Shown here: in pieces, positions 1-9,700 of the stretch | Position numbering within the stretch: the first letter of the stretch is position 1 | Layout: every line of letters begins with the position of its first letter | Assembly (NCBI GenBank): GCA_964057225.1 | Contig: OZ059896.1 | Coordinates: 6,696,001-6,760,000 of the forward strand | Reading direction: 5' to 3' | Length of the DNA: 64,000 nt | Source: Auanema rhodensis | Lineage: Eukaryota > Nematoda > Chromadorea > Rhabditida > Rhabditidae | Translations under genes and position numbers: made by a program | The notes under the pieces: generated by a model | Told to the model about the DNA's origin: nothing | Database searches by the model: none | Seen by the model: the letters and a program-made list of their open reading frames with translations, nothing else

Positions 1-1499
1 AGTTTCAATTAAACATACACAACAGTAGAAGACAGTCGAATAGTCGTTTGAATAGTTGAACGAGTAATGAGTGACAGACAAATGATTGACCGGAAAAGGT
101 AAACAGGCTGCCAATCTGTATAGGATAAGCTTGTAGCTTATCTACGAGAAAATAAAAATTTAGTGAAGCGAAATGATGAACAAACAGAATTTGATGTCAT
201 TTTGAGCTTAATAACTTTGTTAATTATAATAATAATAATATATAATTAATGATTAATAAGTTTAAAAAAAGAAGAAGAAAAAGAAGAATATATAAAATAA
301 AAATAAAAACAAATTAAAAAAATATAAATATATACGTATACGTATATTTATATCTGTTTTTGGCATTTAAAAAGAAAAGAAAAAGATTTGGTTCTATATG
401 GATATGAAAGATTTTGCAAAAAAAAAAAAAGAAGAGATGAATCATCTGAGGAAAGCAGGCATAGAGCCCATATCTGGCTGAGAAAATGTACAGAGGAATA
501 TGAAAAAAAAGGTTTGTGATGACGATAGAATGAAAGAAAAGAATAAAAGTTTTATAAATAATATAAGAAACAAAGATAAAAATAATGTTTATGTAAGTTA
601 GTATTGAAATATGAATTAGAAAGTAATGGGTGAGGTGTGTGAGATAGAAAAGGTGGGGGAGGAGAGGAGAGTGGTGGAAGAGTAAAGGAAGTCTGAAGGT
701 TGTAAGGTTCATTTCCTAAATAGGTAGTTGCTGCTGAATCTCTATTGAATATACTAAATGGTTGCTAGACTATTAGGTGTTTAAACTAGGAAATATGTAT
801 ATATATATATTTATAAGAAATATATAAATATAGTAGAATATAGTTAAATATAACATATAAAATTATTAATAATATAGTTAAAATATTTTATTTTAAAAGA
901 AAATTATAATAAATGTTGTGTATATGTATATGTATATACATAATTTTAGATTTAAACCTTTAAGGTCTATAATATATAATGTATAATAGTATATAGATAT
1001 AAGTATTGACCTAAACAATCTATTATTATATATAAAATTATAATAATAATAATAGTATATATGCTTTATCTATAACTATTTTATTTATTTATAACAAATT
1101 TTAAAACAAATATATATTGTTGAAGAAAGTCCAAGTTTAGAGATCTATAAGAGATAAATGTCGATTAAGAGAAATGGATGTAAGAGGTAGATGAAACGAA
1201 CATACTCTCATGTACGAGTCCCTTGGGATGAATATAGTTCACATCACATTGAAAAAAGAGAAATACGAAGACAAAAGAGCTTTAAAGAAATGAGAAAATG
1301 GCTTTTATGGATAAGAATTTCAAAATGCAAGTGAAAACTATCTGGTATTGTAGTATATTGAAGGAGAAAAATCATACATTTACAATTTTTAATGACAAGA
1401 TAAATGAGACTAAAGGTCTAAAACTATTTGAAAATAACAAAAATTGAGAAAGAAAATGGTTTCAAAGATAGAAGATAAATCCTAAAAAAAGTTAGTGAA

Positions 1500-1530
<31 letters not shown>

Positions 1531-3553
1531 CAACAGAGAGAGATGAAGAAGAGTTACAGGAGAAGCCATATGAGAGAAAGTAATATTAAAATATGATGTA
1601 AATATGGTTCGTGATACAAGCTGCTTATACTATGAATATTTTATTATAATAAATAACTTTTTCTTCCTTTTGAAATGTTTCGATAAAAGAATAGAAAGTT
1701 GTAGATGCTCAGTGCTCAACATGTATATCTGATTTCAGCTGTATAATCTCGATCCACTATCTGGTAAACGAATGAAATTGTCAGAAATTTATCTTAAATT
1801 TACTAATTACAATAGAAATGAAGTCAAAGAAGAAGCCTAGGAATTTATAAAAATTTTGGTTGGAAAAATGAATATTTACATGGAAAATGAAGAGAAGCAT
1901 TAGATGATGAATGTTGCAACATACATGCACATACACATAGTAAACCAACGTCAATTGTTCAATTGTCTTCAGAAATCTAAGAAACATTGATGAAACTGGA
2001 GAAGAAAAAAAAATTATGAGAAAATATGAAAAGAATATAAGAGGGTATTAGAGAGTAATTTACATATATAGATAGATAGCAATAACCTCAGCAAGATGCA
2101 ACATCATTCTGAAATCTGTCCTTCTATCTAACAGCTTATATGACCAGAAAATGAGGGAAATTGATGGAAATATGATGATTACAAGCCAGTTTTATATGTA
2201 AATTTGGTTATGGATTAGTATATATATACCTGAGAATATGTCTTGATATATACAGAGTTATAAGAATCTTTTTTCAAGTGGATAAAGGAGATACATATGT
2301 ATGTATGTATACTAACTATATGAGGGCAGCTGTCACTTGTTAGCACTTACATATACATACATAGATACATATATCCAAGAACATGAGAATGATGTTGTAT
2401 GTGATGCTGTGAAGAAGAGAGAGAGAGAGAGAGAGAAAAACAACATAGAAGGGAGGGCCAGAAAGAGCATAAGAGAGAAAGTGGCAAAAAGGCTGGATGA
2501 CTTGACTACAGACGGGAGGTCCTAGTTCATCCAGCTAAAGGTCACCTTCCAGTACAATAAGCATTTATAAAAAAAATTTAGAAGCTTATATCTAATAAAT
2601 CAGATGAATCATATAAACAATTGAATATTTAACTATTTATTGTATGTAAAATAAGGAAGTAAATAGAGAAATAAAGATAAATTTATGAAAATTATATAAT
2701 TATTTATAAATTTCAATTATATAATAGAATAAAAATAATTTTTTAAAACAATATTTCAATAAATTAAATTGAAAAAAAATATAAAAAGAATGACATTCAG
2801 AACAATCAGGTAAAAAAAAGCAGAAATTGACATGATCGAAGACAGGTGCAACAGAAATAATTATGATTAAATCATTTCAAGATGAGAATAATCGTCGGCT
2901 TATATTAGAAAATAAGAGACAGACATTATAACTTTAATTATTTCTATAAGACAGATGATAGATTTAGACGATATTAGAAGACAAAAAAAAATACAAAATT
3001 ACAGATTAATTATAATAAAGTAATATTAGTTAATAGATAAAAAGAAATAAACATATCTTTTTTTATAAAATTCATTTTAAAATTCAAAAAAAAAGAAATA
3101 TTTTTTAAAAATAAAAAATTTAAATAAATTGAAAATGAATAATTTGTTTTATAAATTTGAGAAAATATTATTATATACCGACAATTTCATATGCAAATAG
3201 AATATGAATGAATTCATACAGCCTTTTCACTTCTTCATTTCTTTAATTTTCAATCGAAATACGATCCAATCTACTTGGACATCTTATGTTCAATTTTTTC
3301 TTTTTGTCATTGTTATTCAAGCGTAAGACAATTTTTTTGTTTCTGATGTGAGAGCATTTGAAAGTTTCAAAAATGCTGTAAACTAAGAAACTTTCTATGC
3401 AATTTATAGAATTAAAAATATTTTAAAACAAATAAATAATTCGTAAGAATTGAATAAAGAATTTACAGGAAAAAATTAAATTCTTATAAATTGGCTAAGA
3501 TATTTTTGAAAATTATTAAAACACAATATAAGTTATAAAATAATATATTTATA

Positions 3554-3588
<35 letters not shown>

Positions 3589-3971
3589 ATTATATTTAAA
3601 AGAATTATAAAATAGTTTTAAATTTAAAATGAAAAGAATTCAATATAATAAAAGAGATTTACATAATTTCTTGAGGGTATTTAGATATAGTAAAGAATGG
3701 AAAATGAAACAAAAGCTTAAATCATGAATTAGTAATAGAACATACGTAACCTGTGAAACAAGAATTGACCTAGAACCAGCTAATTAGAAATAGTATATGA
3801 ATTGATGAGATATTAGAGAAAATATAGTGAGCAAGTGAGCAAGAAGAAGAACCTTCTATACATATGGATGAATAGTTGATTAACATCTAACATATGTATA
3901 TACGTACATACATATGTATAGTATAATATAGTATTATACTATATGTATATAGTATATACATATATAATATA
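1..3971. other. AT-rich stretch without supported genes
   Basis: No frame shows recognisable protein similarity or a chain of exons with matching phases. The open frames here are short, rich in Phe, Ile, Tyr and Lys, and typical of random AT-rich sequence. Visible content is low complexity: a GA-rich tract near 1500-1530, a TA run near 3553-3584, and a short inverted repeat at 3360-3368/3387-3395 (nine perfect pairs, 18-nt loop). No tRNA, rRNA or transposon end was recognised. Confidence 0.6.
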
Positions 3972-4127
3972 TATATAAACAAATTTGTATTATTATTTTG
4001 AAATAAATCAAAATAGAAAATGATTAAAAGAAAATTTAAAAGTTGATTTAGAATATATATATGTATATATAATTTATTTTTATTATAAAATATTTTTTTT
4101 ATGAAAAATATAATAAAATATTTTATT
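3972..4127 (+). repeat. Left copy of 156-bp direct repeat flanking an insertion
   Basis: This AT-rich segment recurs in the same orientation at 6261-6417 with only a handful of differences. Both copies begin TATATAAACAAATTTG and lose similarity just after ATAATAAAATATTT. The two copies bracket 4128-6260, which holds all of the transposon- and virus-like fragments nearby. The ends are not TG...CA, so they do not look like LTRs. A duplication made when the intervening DNA was inserted is the simplest reading. Confidence 0.85.
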
Positions 4128-4249
4128 TCAGTCCGACCTTTTTTTTCAGGTCCATGGTTGAAGCTGACTGCGTAATGAGATGAAATTACAGTGAAGCAAG
4201 CCTTGAAATCACCAATTTTCTCGTAAAACAAAAACTTTTCAGATTGACG

Positions 4250-4697
4250 ATGTTTCAAACTAAAACTGATGTAATGATAGGAGCATCATACATACCGAAT
4301 CCTCAGTTTGTTATTAGGAAAAGGTCTATCAACTCGAAACCCATGGACCTCACCAGAATTAGAATTCAAACTCAGCTGAGGTATGTTTTTAGTATCTACA
4401 ATTATAATCAAATACTCATTTTTGTTTAGAATCAAACGTCGGTGACCATTTGCAGTCAAGCAGGACAAGAATTTCAAACACAACTGATTATGTGTGATGC
4501 CGACATGGACTTTGTTGTAGTGCGTTCCGAAGTTCCACTCGTTCCTGTGGCGGCAACGATTTCTTTTCCGTGCAAATTGGAACGATACATTCTTTTGGTA
4601 ATTTTTTATCTTTGAAACAGTTTCATAATTTGCCTTTCTTTTGTAGGGTTATCCAAATGTCAGTTCGAAGTCTCAATTATCAGCAATAAATTTGTGA
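4250..4697 (+). pseudogene. Possible trypsin-like peptidase fragment
   Basis: Three putative exons, 4250-4384, 4430-4597 and 4647-4697, would encode about 117 residues. The first donor is ambiguous: GT at 4385 keeps frame, while the better-looking GT at 4381 does not. The middle exon has a D-x-D-F-V-V motif (second Asp near residue 72) followed by a hydrophobic run ending YILLGYPN, which resembles the region around the catalytic Asp of trypsin-fold peptidases. The downstream GDSGG nucleophile region is absent because a stop follows 11 codons later, so it would be inactive. Its higher GC and its position between direct repeats suggest imported DNA. The family assignment is tentative. Confidence 0.3.
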
Positions 4698-4827
4698 CCG
4701 ATTGTCTATCAATAAATGTTGTTCTTCTGTACTGTATTTTTATGGCCTTTAGATATTTTGAGTTAAAAATAAGCACATGAAAGATGAAGATTTCACAACT
4801 TTAATGAAAATTTGTGAAGAAAAGAAA

Positions 4828-5185
4828 CTAATAAAAGTTAGAGAACTTAGATGTACGAAGAAGAAATGTTGACAACTCGATGACTGATTTTTTATCTTTA
4901 TATTTTTTATCTTCTAAATATTTTTGAAGCTGTAAAGGAGGATCAAGTCCGAAGGAATCAAAGTAATAAACCTTTCCTTTATTTTTTAGAATAACAAACC
5001 CAATGAGTACCTTTACCACTAGAAGAATCTAAGTTAACCATTCCTACTTCCTTCTCTTTAATTCCTTGTGGTGGTAAAGTGTCTCGCATGAAGATACCTC
5101 TAAAATATTTGATTTCCAATACTTCGAGTAAAGCGAGGAGATCTAGATTTGTTAGCGCAGGTAGATCTTTCTCTAGCTTCATCAT
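4828..5185 (-). pseudogene. Adenain-like cysteine protease fragment, frameshifted
   Basis: Two overlapping minus-strand frames carry consecutive parts of one domain. Frame one (5185 to about 4990) has a TNLDLL segment, then FRGIFMRD and a GTHWVCY motif with the His of adenovirus-type (C5) proteases. Frame two (about 5000 to 4828) continues with VYYFDSFG and PPLQLQKYL, the usual acidic-residue block. A frameshift lies between the His block and the FDSFG block. The C-terminal region that normally holds the catalytic Cys is not recognisable. Such proteases occur in Maverick/Polinton elements and related virus-like elements of invertebrates. This copy is broken and lies in a composite insertion, so it is an old, inactive remnant. 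Confidence 0.55.
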
Positions 5186-5364
5186 TTATTCAACCTTATT
5201 TGTATTCACCGTTCCAACGCATTTTTCTCGACCATTTCGACCACTGGATTTCGACCACATTTTTAGGGTAGCGCATTTCGACCTTTTTACCATTTTTGAA
5301 AATTGTTTAAAAGGACAAATTTTCGAAGAGTTAAGATACAAAATCAATGAAGATAAGCCTCAAA

Positions 5365-5603
5365 ATGGCTCAATTGATCCGAATCAGGATGCATGGGAAG
5401 GAAGAGAACGTGGCGTTTTCTGGAAATTTCATCACCGAAAGCTCTATCAAACACCCTTTTCTTCTTCCGCCAGATGCAATAGTGAAGTTGTCGTATGAGC
5501 CCAATGGCATGCAGATTAATTGCGGGTAAGTTACATTTTGTGTTACTCTTGTCTATATTTCAATTAATTTAGGACTCCAATTACTGTGCTTTTTGCTTCC
5601 TGA
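5365..5603 (+). CDS. Small two-exon ORF inside the composite insertion, unknown product
   Basis: Exon 1 is 5365-5525 and exon 2 is 5573-5603. They are separated by a 47-nt intron with a consensus GTAAGT donor and a TTTAG acceptor, and joined in phase 2. The product is 63 residues with no stop or frameshift, GC-richer than its surroundings, and contains a FLLPPDA segment. There is no signal peptide or membrane segment. The ATG at 5365 was chosen because an upstream in-frame start only adds a few residues of unlike composition. It may be the tail of a structural or accessory gene from the same virus-like element as the adjacent protease fragment, but I do not recognise it. The Tc1 remnant starts directly after the stop. 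Confidence 0.4.
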
Positions 5604-5607
5604 TGGC

Positions 5608-5971
5608 TGGTCGACTATGGTGTTTTTCGCCGAATCAGACAGGCACCGTCTCGACCAGCGACGCCAATGAATATCTGTGATAGTGGTCTCATGATATCTT
5701 TCTCCGCAAATGGAGTCAGTTCTTTGGTGCACATAAGAGGAATCATGACAAGATTCGACTATATAAAAATTCTGGAGGATTCAATGATGCCGTATGCTGA
5801 AAAAAATATCGGACAAGATTTTATTCATCAAGACGACAATGATCCGAAGCATCGCTCTCATGACGTGAAAAAGTGGTTCGAAGACAAGAGCATACAGCGA
5901 ATGGACTGGCCAAGTCGCCTCAACGCTGTCGGGCTGTGATCGAAGCAAACGGGTATGCTACAAAGTATTAG
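5608..5971 (+). pseudogene. Tc1 transposase pseudogene with internal deletion
   Basis: Recognisable blocks in order are STMVFFAES, where the first catalytic Asp of the usual FSDES block is replaced by Ala; an in-frame stop near 5665; FSANGVSSLVHIRGIMT; HQDDNDPKH, which keeps the second catalytic Asp; and KKWFEDKSI with MDWPSR. Directly after DWPSR, near 5918-5928, the sequence jumps in another frame to the family's C-terminal end, RAVIEANGYATKY and stop (TAG at 5969-5971). The DLNPIE segment with the third catalytic acid and the following roughly 60 residues are therefore deleted. The catalytic triad is not intact and the copy cannot encode active transposase. Confidence 0.9.
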
Positions 5972-6237
5972 GAGTGTATTATTGTTTTATGAAGTATAAT
6001 TAAGTAATTTAGTTTTGGAAATTTTTTTTTAATAATTCTTGTTAGTGTTGATATGGATGTTACATTTAAAGGGCTTATGGTCAATAAAAGATTGAAAAAC
6101 AAAAAAAAAGGTTTTCGAAATTCTGAAAGTGATAATAACTTTTATATGTTCTTTTCTTATAAAGAAAATACATTATCTAGTTTTTTTCAAGTTAGTTAGA
6201 AAAAAATAGAATAAAAAAAACACAAATTTCAAAAAGA

Positions 6238-6260
6238 CTATATCTTTTTGTCCGCTACTG
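6238..6260 (-). repeat. Right terminal inverted repeat of the Tc1 remnant
   Basis: Read on the minus strand the end begins CAGTAGCGGACAAAAAGATA, the typical form of a Tc1/mariner terminus (CAGT followed by a GC-rich stretch and AAAAAG), and it is preceded by the expected TA dinucleotide at 6261-6262. No partner end was found in the window. Confidence 0.75.
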
Positions 6261-6417
6261 TATATAAACAAATTTGTATTATTATTTTGAAATAAATCAA
6301 AATAGAAAATGATTAAAAGAAAAATTAAAAGTTAATTTAGAATATATATATATGTATATATAATTTATTTTTATTATAAAATATTTTTTTTATAAAAAAT
6401 ATAATAAAATATTTATT
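6261..6417 (+). repeat. Right copy of the 156-bp direct repeat
   Basis: It matches 3972-4127 in the same orientation, with small differences such as an extra TA in the TATATATATG tract and single-base changes in the T-run. Since it begins at the TA next to the Tc1 terminus, the junction on this side is sharp. See the left copy for interpretation. Confidence 0.85.
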
Positions 6418-6776
6418 AAAAATACAAATAAAACAATTCCTTCATTGGTAATAATATGAGATATTCACAAACAAAAACATAAAAAAGGTTAAAAAATAAA
6501 ATAAATGTATAATATATTTATATATTATACATATAATATATAAATATTATAATAATATTACATCACAGTTTTAATTTGACAAGATTTTTCATCAGGCAAG
6601 TTTGAAATGAGAATCAAATAACATTTTAAGACAAAAAAATTTGAATAAAAAACCCGTTTGAAATGAAAGACAAGTGACTGTTTCTTTTTGCTCATAATAT
6701 ATAATCTTATACATATATATAGTTATAATAGTTATAATAATAATATTTTAATATAATTAAATGATTTCTTTTTGTT
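6418..6776. other. 3' flank of the aminopeptidase gene
   Basis: AT-rich DNA downstream of the minus-strand aminopeptidase stop codon, presumably its 3' UTR and terminator region. The stretch 6595-6690 is somewhat GC-richer but shows no open frame of note. The nearest clean AATAAA on the minus strand lies at 6412-6417, inside the direct repeat, so the polyadenylation site is not assigned with confidence. Confidence 0.4.
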
Positions 6777-9700
6777 TTAAAAGGTTGCTGTTCCTTTAAA
6801 GAAATCTCCAAGTATTCCATTTGATAAACGACTCATCCATTGTAAATGTAATTCAACATATTCTAGATGTTTACTAATAGCACCTTTCCATTCAGGTAAA
6901 AGAGATCGAACCTTCAAATGTTTTTGTTTGAAAAAAAGTTTAAAAACAACATTCAATTCACCTGTCGAAGTTCATCTAACGTTCTAACTGAATGCAATAA
7001 TATTTTACTTGCTGGTCCAGGTATAGCTTGATTGTTTGAAAGTAACAATTCTCGTTCTTCTAATTTCAAATGAGCTATCTGATTCCATAAAGCTGATCGA
7101 AAACGTTGATTATAATGTAAGCTAAAGTCGGACTGAAATAAAATATTTTATTATTTTTCAATTTTTTAGAATAAATTGCCTGTAAGCTTAGTGCATATAC
7201 AGCAGCATTTCGTGTTGAAACTATCTGCTTTGCTGCTAAACGAGCCATTTTCTCATCACGAGCACATGCTGCAAGTTGTACTGCTGTAGACCATTGTGCT
7301 CCACGACTTTTCAATAAAGCTTCTAATAAAGCAACCTAAATATATATTATATACATATAATTATAAAATTAAAATGAAAAGAATTACCTGTTGATCTGCT
7401 TTATTAATATGTAAATAATGACATACGGCTGTAGTTTGTTTATGAACATCTTCTTGAGAAGATGTCGGGTATAATAGCCATTTTCTAGCCTAAAAGTATG
7501 ATTTTCATCATTTTTTTTTACAAAAATCAATGAAAATACCTGAATATCTTGCTGACAAGATTCTAAATTACATGCACATCGTAATTGGTATAACTTTGAT
7601 AATCTACGAAACAAATTATAAGAAAACAAAATTAAAAGTTGATTGAAAAACCTTGTTGGTTCAATAAGCCATAAAGCAGCAAGCTCTGCATCTGATTGAC
7701 TTTCAGTTAATAAGAAATCCAATTGATTAATAGCAGGAGTTAAATAAAGTAATAATGAACTACTAAGTATAGATCCTCTCCATATATCAATTGAACGATG
7801 TATAGCATCTAGTCCAATTAAAGCAACACCTAAGTCTGTTTCATGAGCCAAATATCTAAATATATTAAATAAAACTAATTATATATGAATAAATAAATAA
7901 AGAAATACCCTAATAAATAAAAATAAAGATGTGGTAGTTCAGAATTTGATAGAAATGTTTCAGAATCAACAATCAATTGCATACGTGATTTAGTCGGAAT
8001 TTCAAGATGATTTTGATGAAGCTAAACATATAAAATGTTTATTTTCAAGTTTGAAATTAATACTCACAAGTCTTGCTAACATTTTCCAATTTGTAAAATC
8101 ATAATTAACTCTATATGGATATGACCAATCAGGATTTGCTAATAAGGATTGGCTAGGCGATAGTTCAACATCCGTAAACGATAAAGTTCGGTTTTTAAGC
8201 CAAAATTGACGTACAACCTCAAATATATTCTATATAAGTATGGTTAAGTAATATTATTCTTATAATTATTAAAAAGGTTAAATATTCACAGCAGCGATCA
8301 ATCAACAACAAATCGCATTAACATACAAGCACATAGCTTACCTCTTTTTAAATATTTTTAAAAAATTATAAAGAAAAACTAATTATAGAAAGGGTTAAGG
8401 TTAAGATTTTACACAAAATTAATTTAAATAGCATAGTTATCTTAATTAAAACTTTAAAAACAAATTATACCTGTCCTTCAGTACTTTTCATTGAACCAAA
8501 CATATAACTGAATGGAATTGACCACAAATCCTTGGGTTCAGATGCTTTACGAGGCTTTCTAAGATCATCTCGATGTATTTCAACCATAGAATTGGACCAT
8601 TTAACATGTTGACGTTGAAATTGTTGTCGAATTCTCTTAAAATTATGAATAAATTATATTTAAAAAATTAATTTAATTCAACTAAAACCTTTTTCCTTTT
8701 ACGATTTTCTTTTCTTTTTTTAATTTTTTCCATCCATTGTTGAGGCATATCATCAAACATAGTAACATCAAATGATTCTTTTTCATCAGATGATCTTTTA
8801 GCTCGAAAATGATTCCAACTTTTACTAAATATTAAAATAAAATAAAAATATTTTTTATTATAAATAAACCTTATATCAGTATGTTTATCTATAAGAAATG
8901 ATTTAAAATCATGTTCACGAGCTTGTTGTTGTGAAACACGTATAGTATCACTTTCATATGTACGTCTATAAAATATTTTTTTGTTAAAATATAAAAATAA
9001 TATTGGACATACGTTATGATAACTACTGGTAAGCCTTCATTTACTAACCAACTTTCCATTATATTTGATAATCGTTCATTTTCAGCTCCATGATCAGCAT
9101 AAGCTGGAAGTGATGCCCATAGATTATCACGTGTAACAGCTCGAAAAGCATTTTTGCGTAAATATCTTTAAATAGAAGAATTTAATTAATACTATTAAGT
9201 ATGTATAGTCAATACCTTCGTACACCACTTCGAAAATCATAATCTGATACAAGATCTTTAATCATTTTCACTATTACACTCCCTTTTGTGTATAAATGTG
9301 TTGAATGAAAAGATTTTTCAACTTGACGTTCTGTTTGCATATCTTGGATTAAAGCCTTTTTCTCATATCCAGACTAAAATAAAATTTTATAAATATTTTT
9401 ATTAAAATATAATTGATGAATTAATTAAATAAGTTTTGATAAATACAAACCTGTTTTCGAACTAGACGAGTCAATTTCGTATAATATTCGTTTTCAGTCA
9501 AGCGTGGATGATCTTCATCTAGAAGATCATATACGAAATATGTAGCAAAACCTTCATTAAGCCATAATTCATTCCAATCAGACATAGTTACAAGATTTCC
9601 AAACCTAAAAATATATAAAATATAAAAAATAAAGTATAAAATCCATACCATTGATGTGCTATTTCATGTGTTATTATTTTTTCAATTTTATATTCTTCAT

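Larger units (their letters stand above)
5604..6262 (+). mobile_element. Tc1-family transposon remnant, 5'-truncated
   Basis: A Tc1-type transposase C-terminal half, a non-coding tail and a right terminal inverted repeat (6238-6260) followed by TA are present. The left terminus is missing: the reverse complement of the right end was not found to the left, and the sequence instead joins the 63-residue ORF at about 5604. The right end abuts the right direct repeat (6261-6417) exactly. Confidence 0.8.

Noticed and set aside
314-712. 132-codon minus-strand frame and similar Phe/Leu/Ile/Tyr-rich frames across the AT-rich regions
   Set aside because: Composition is that of random AT-rich DNA, with no motif, no splice partners and no balanced codon use.
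4128-4160. Left terminal repeat of the Tc1 element at the start of the insertion
   Set aside because: CAGTCCGACC shares only the first four bases with the right terminus, so it is not a matching end.
3972-6417. LTR retrotransposon with 156-bp LTRs
   Set aside because: Repeat ends are not TG...CA, no primer-binding site or reverse transcriptase is present, and one inner junction is a Tc1 terminus.
8290-8345. GC-richer island in intron 18 of the aminopeptidase as an intronic snoRNA
   Set aside because: No C/D or H/ACA boxes with a supporting stem could be found.
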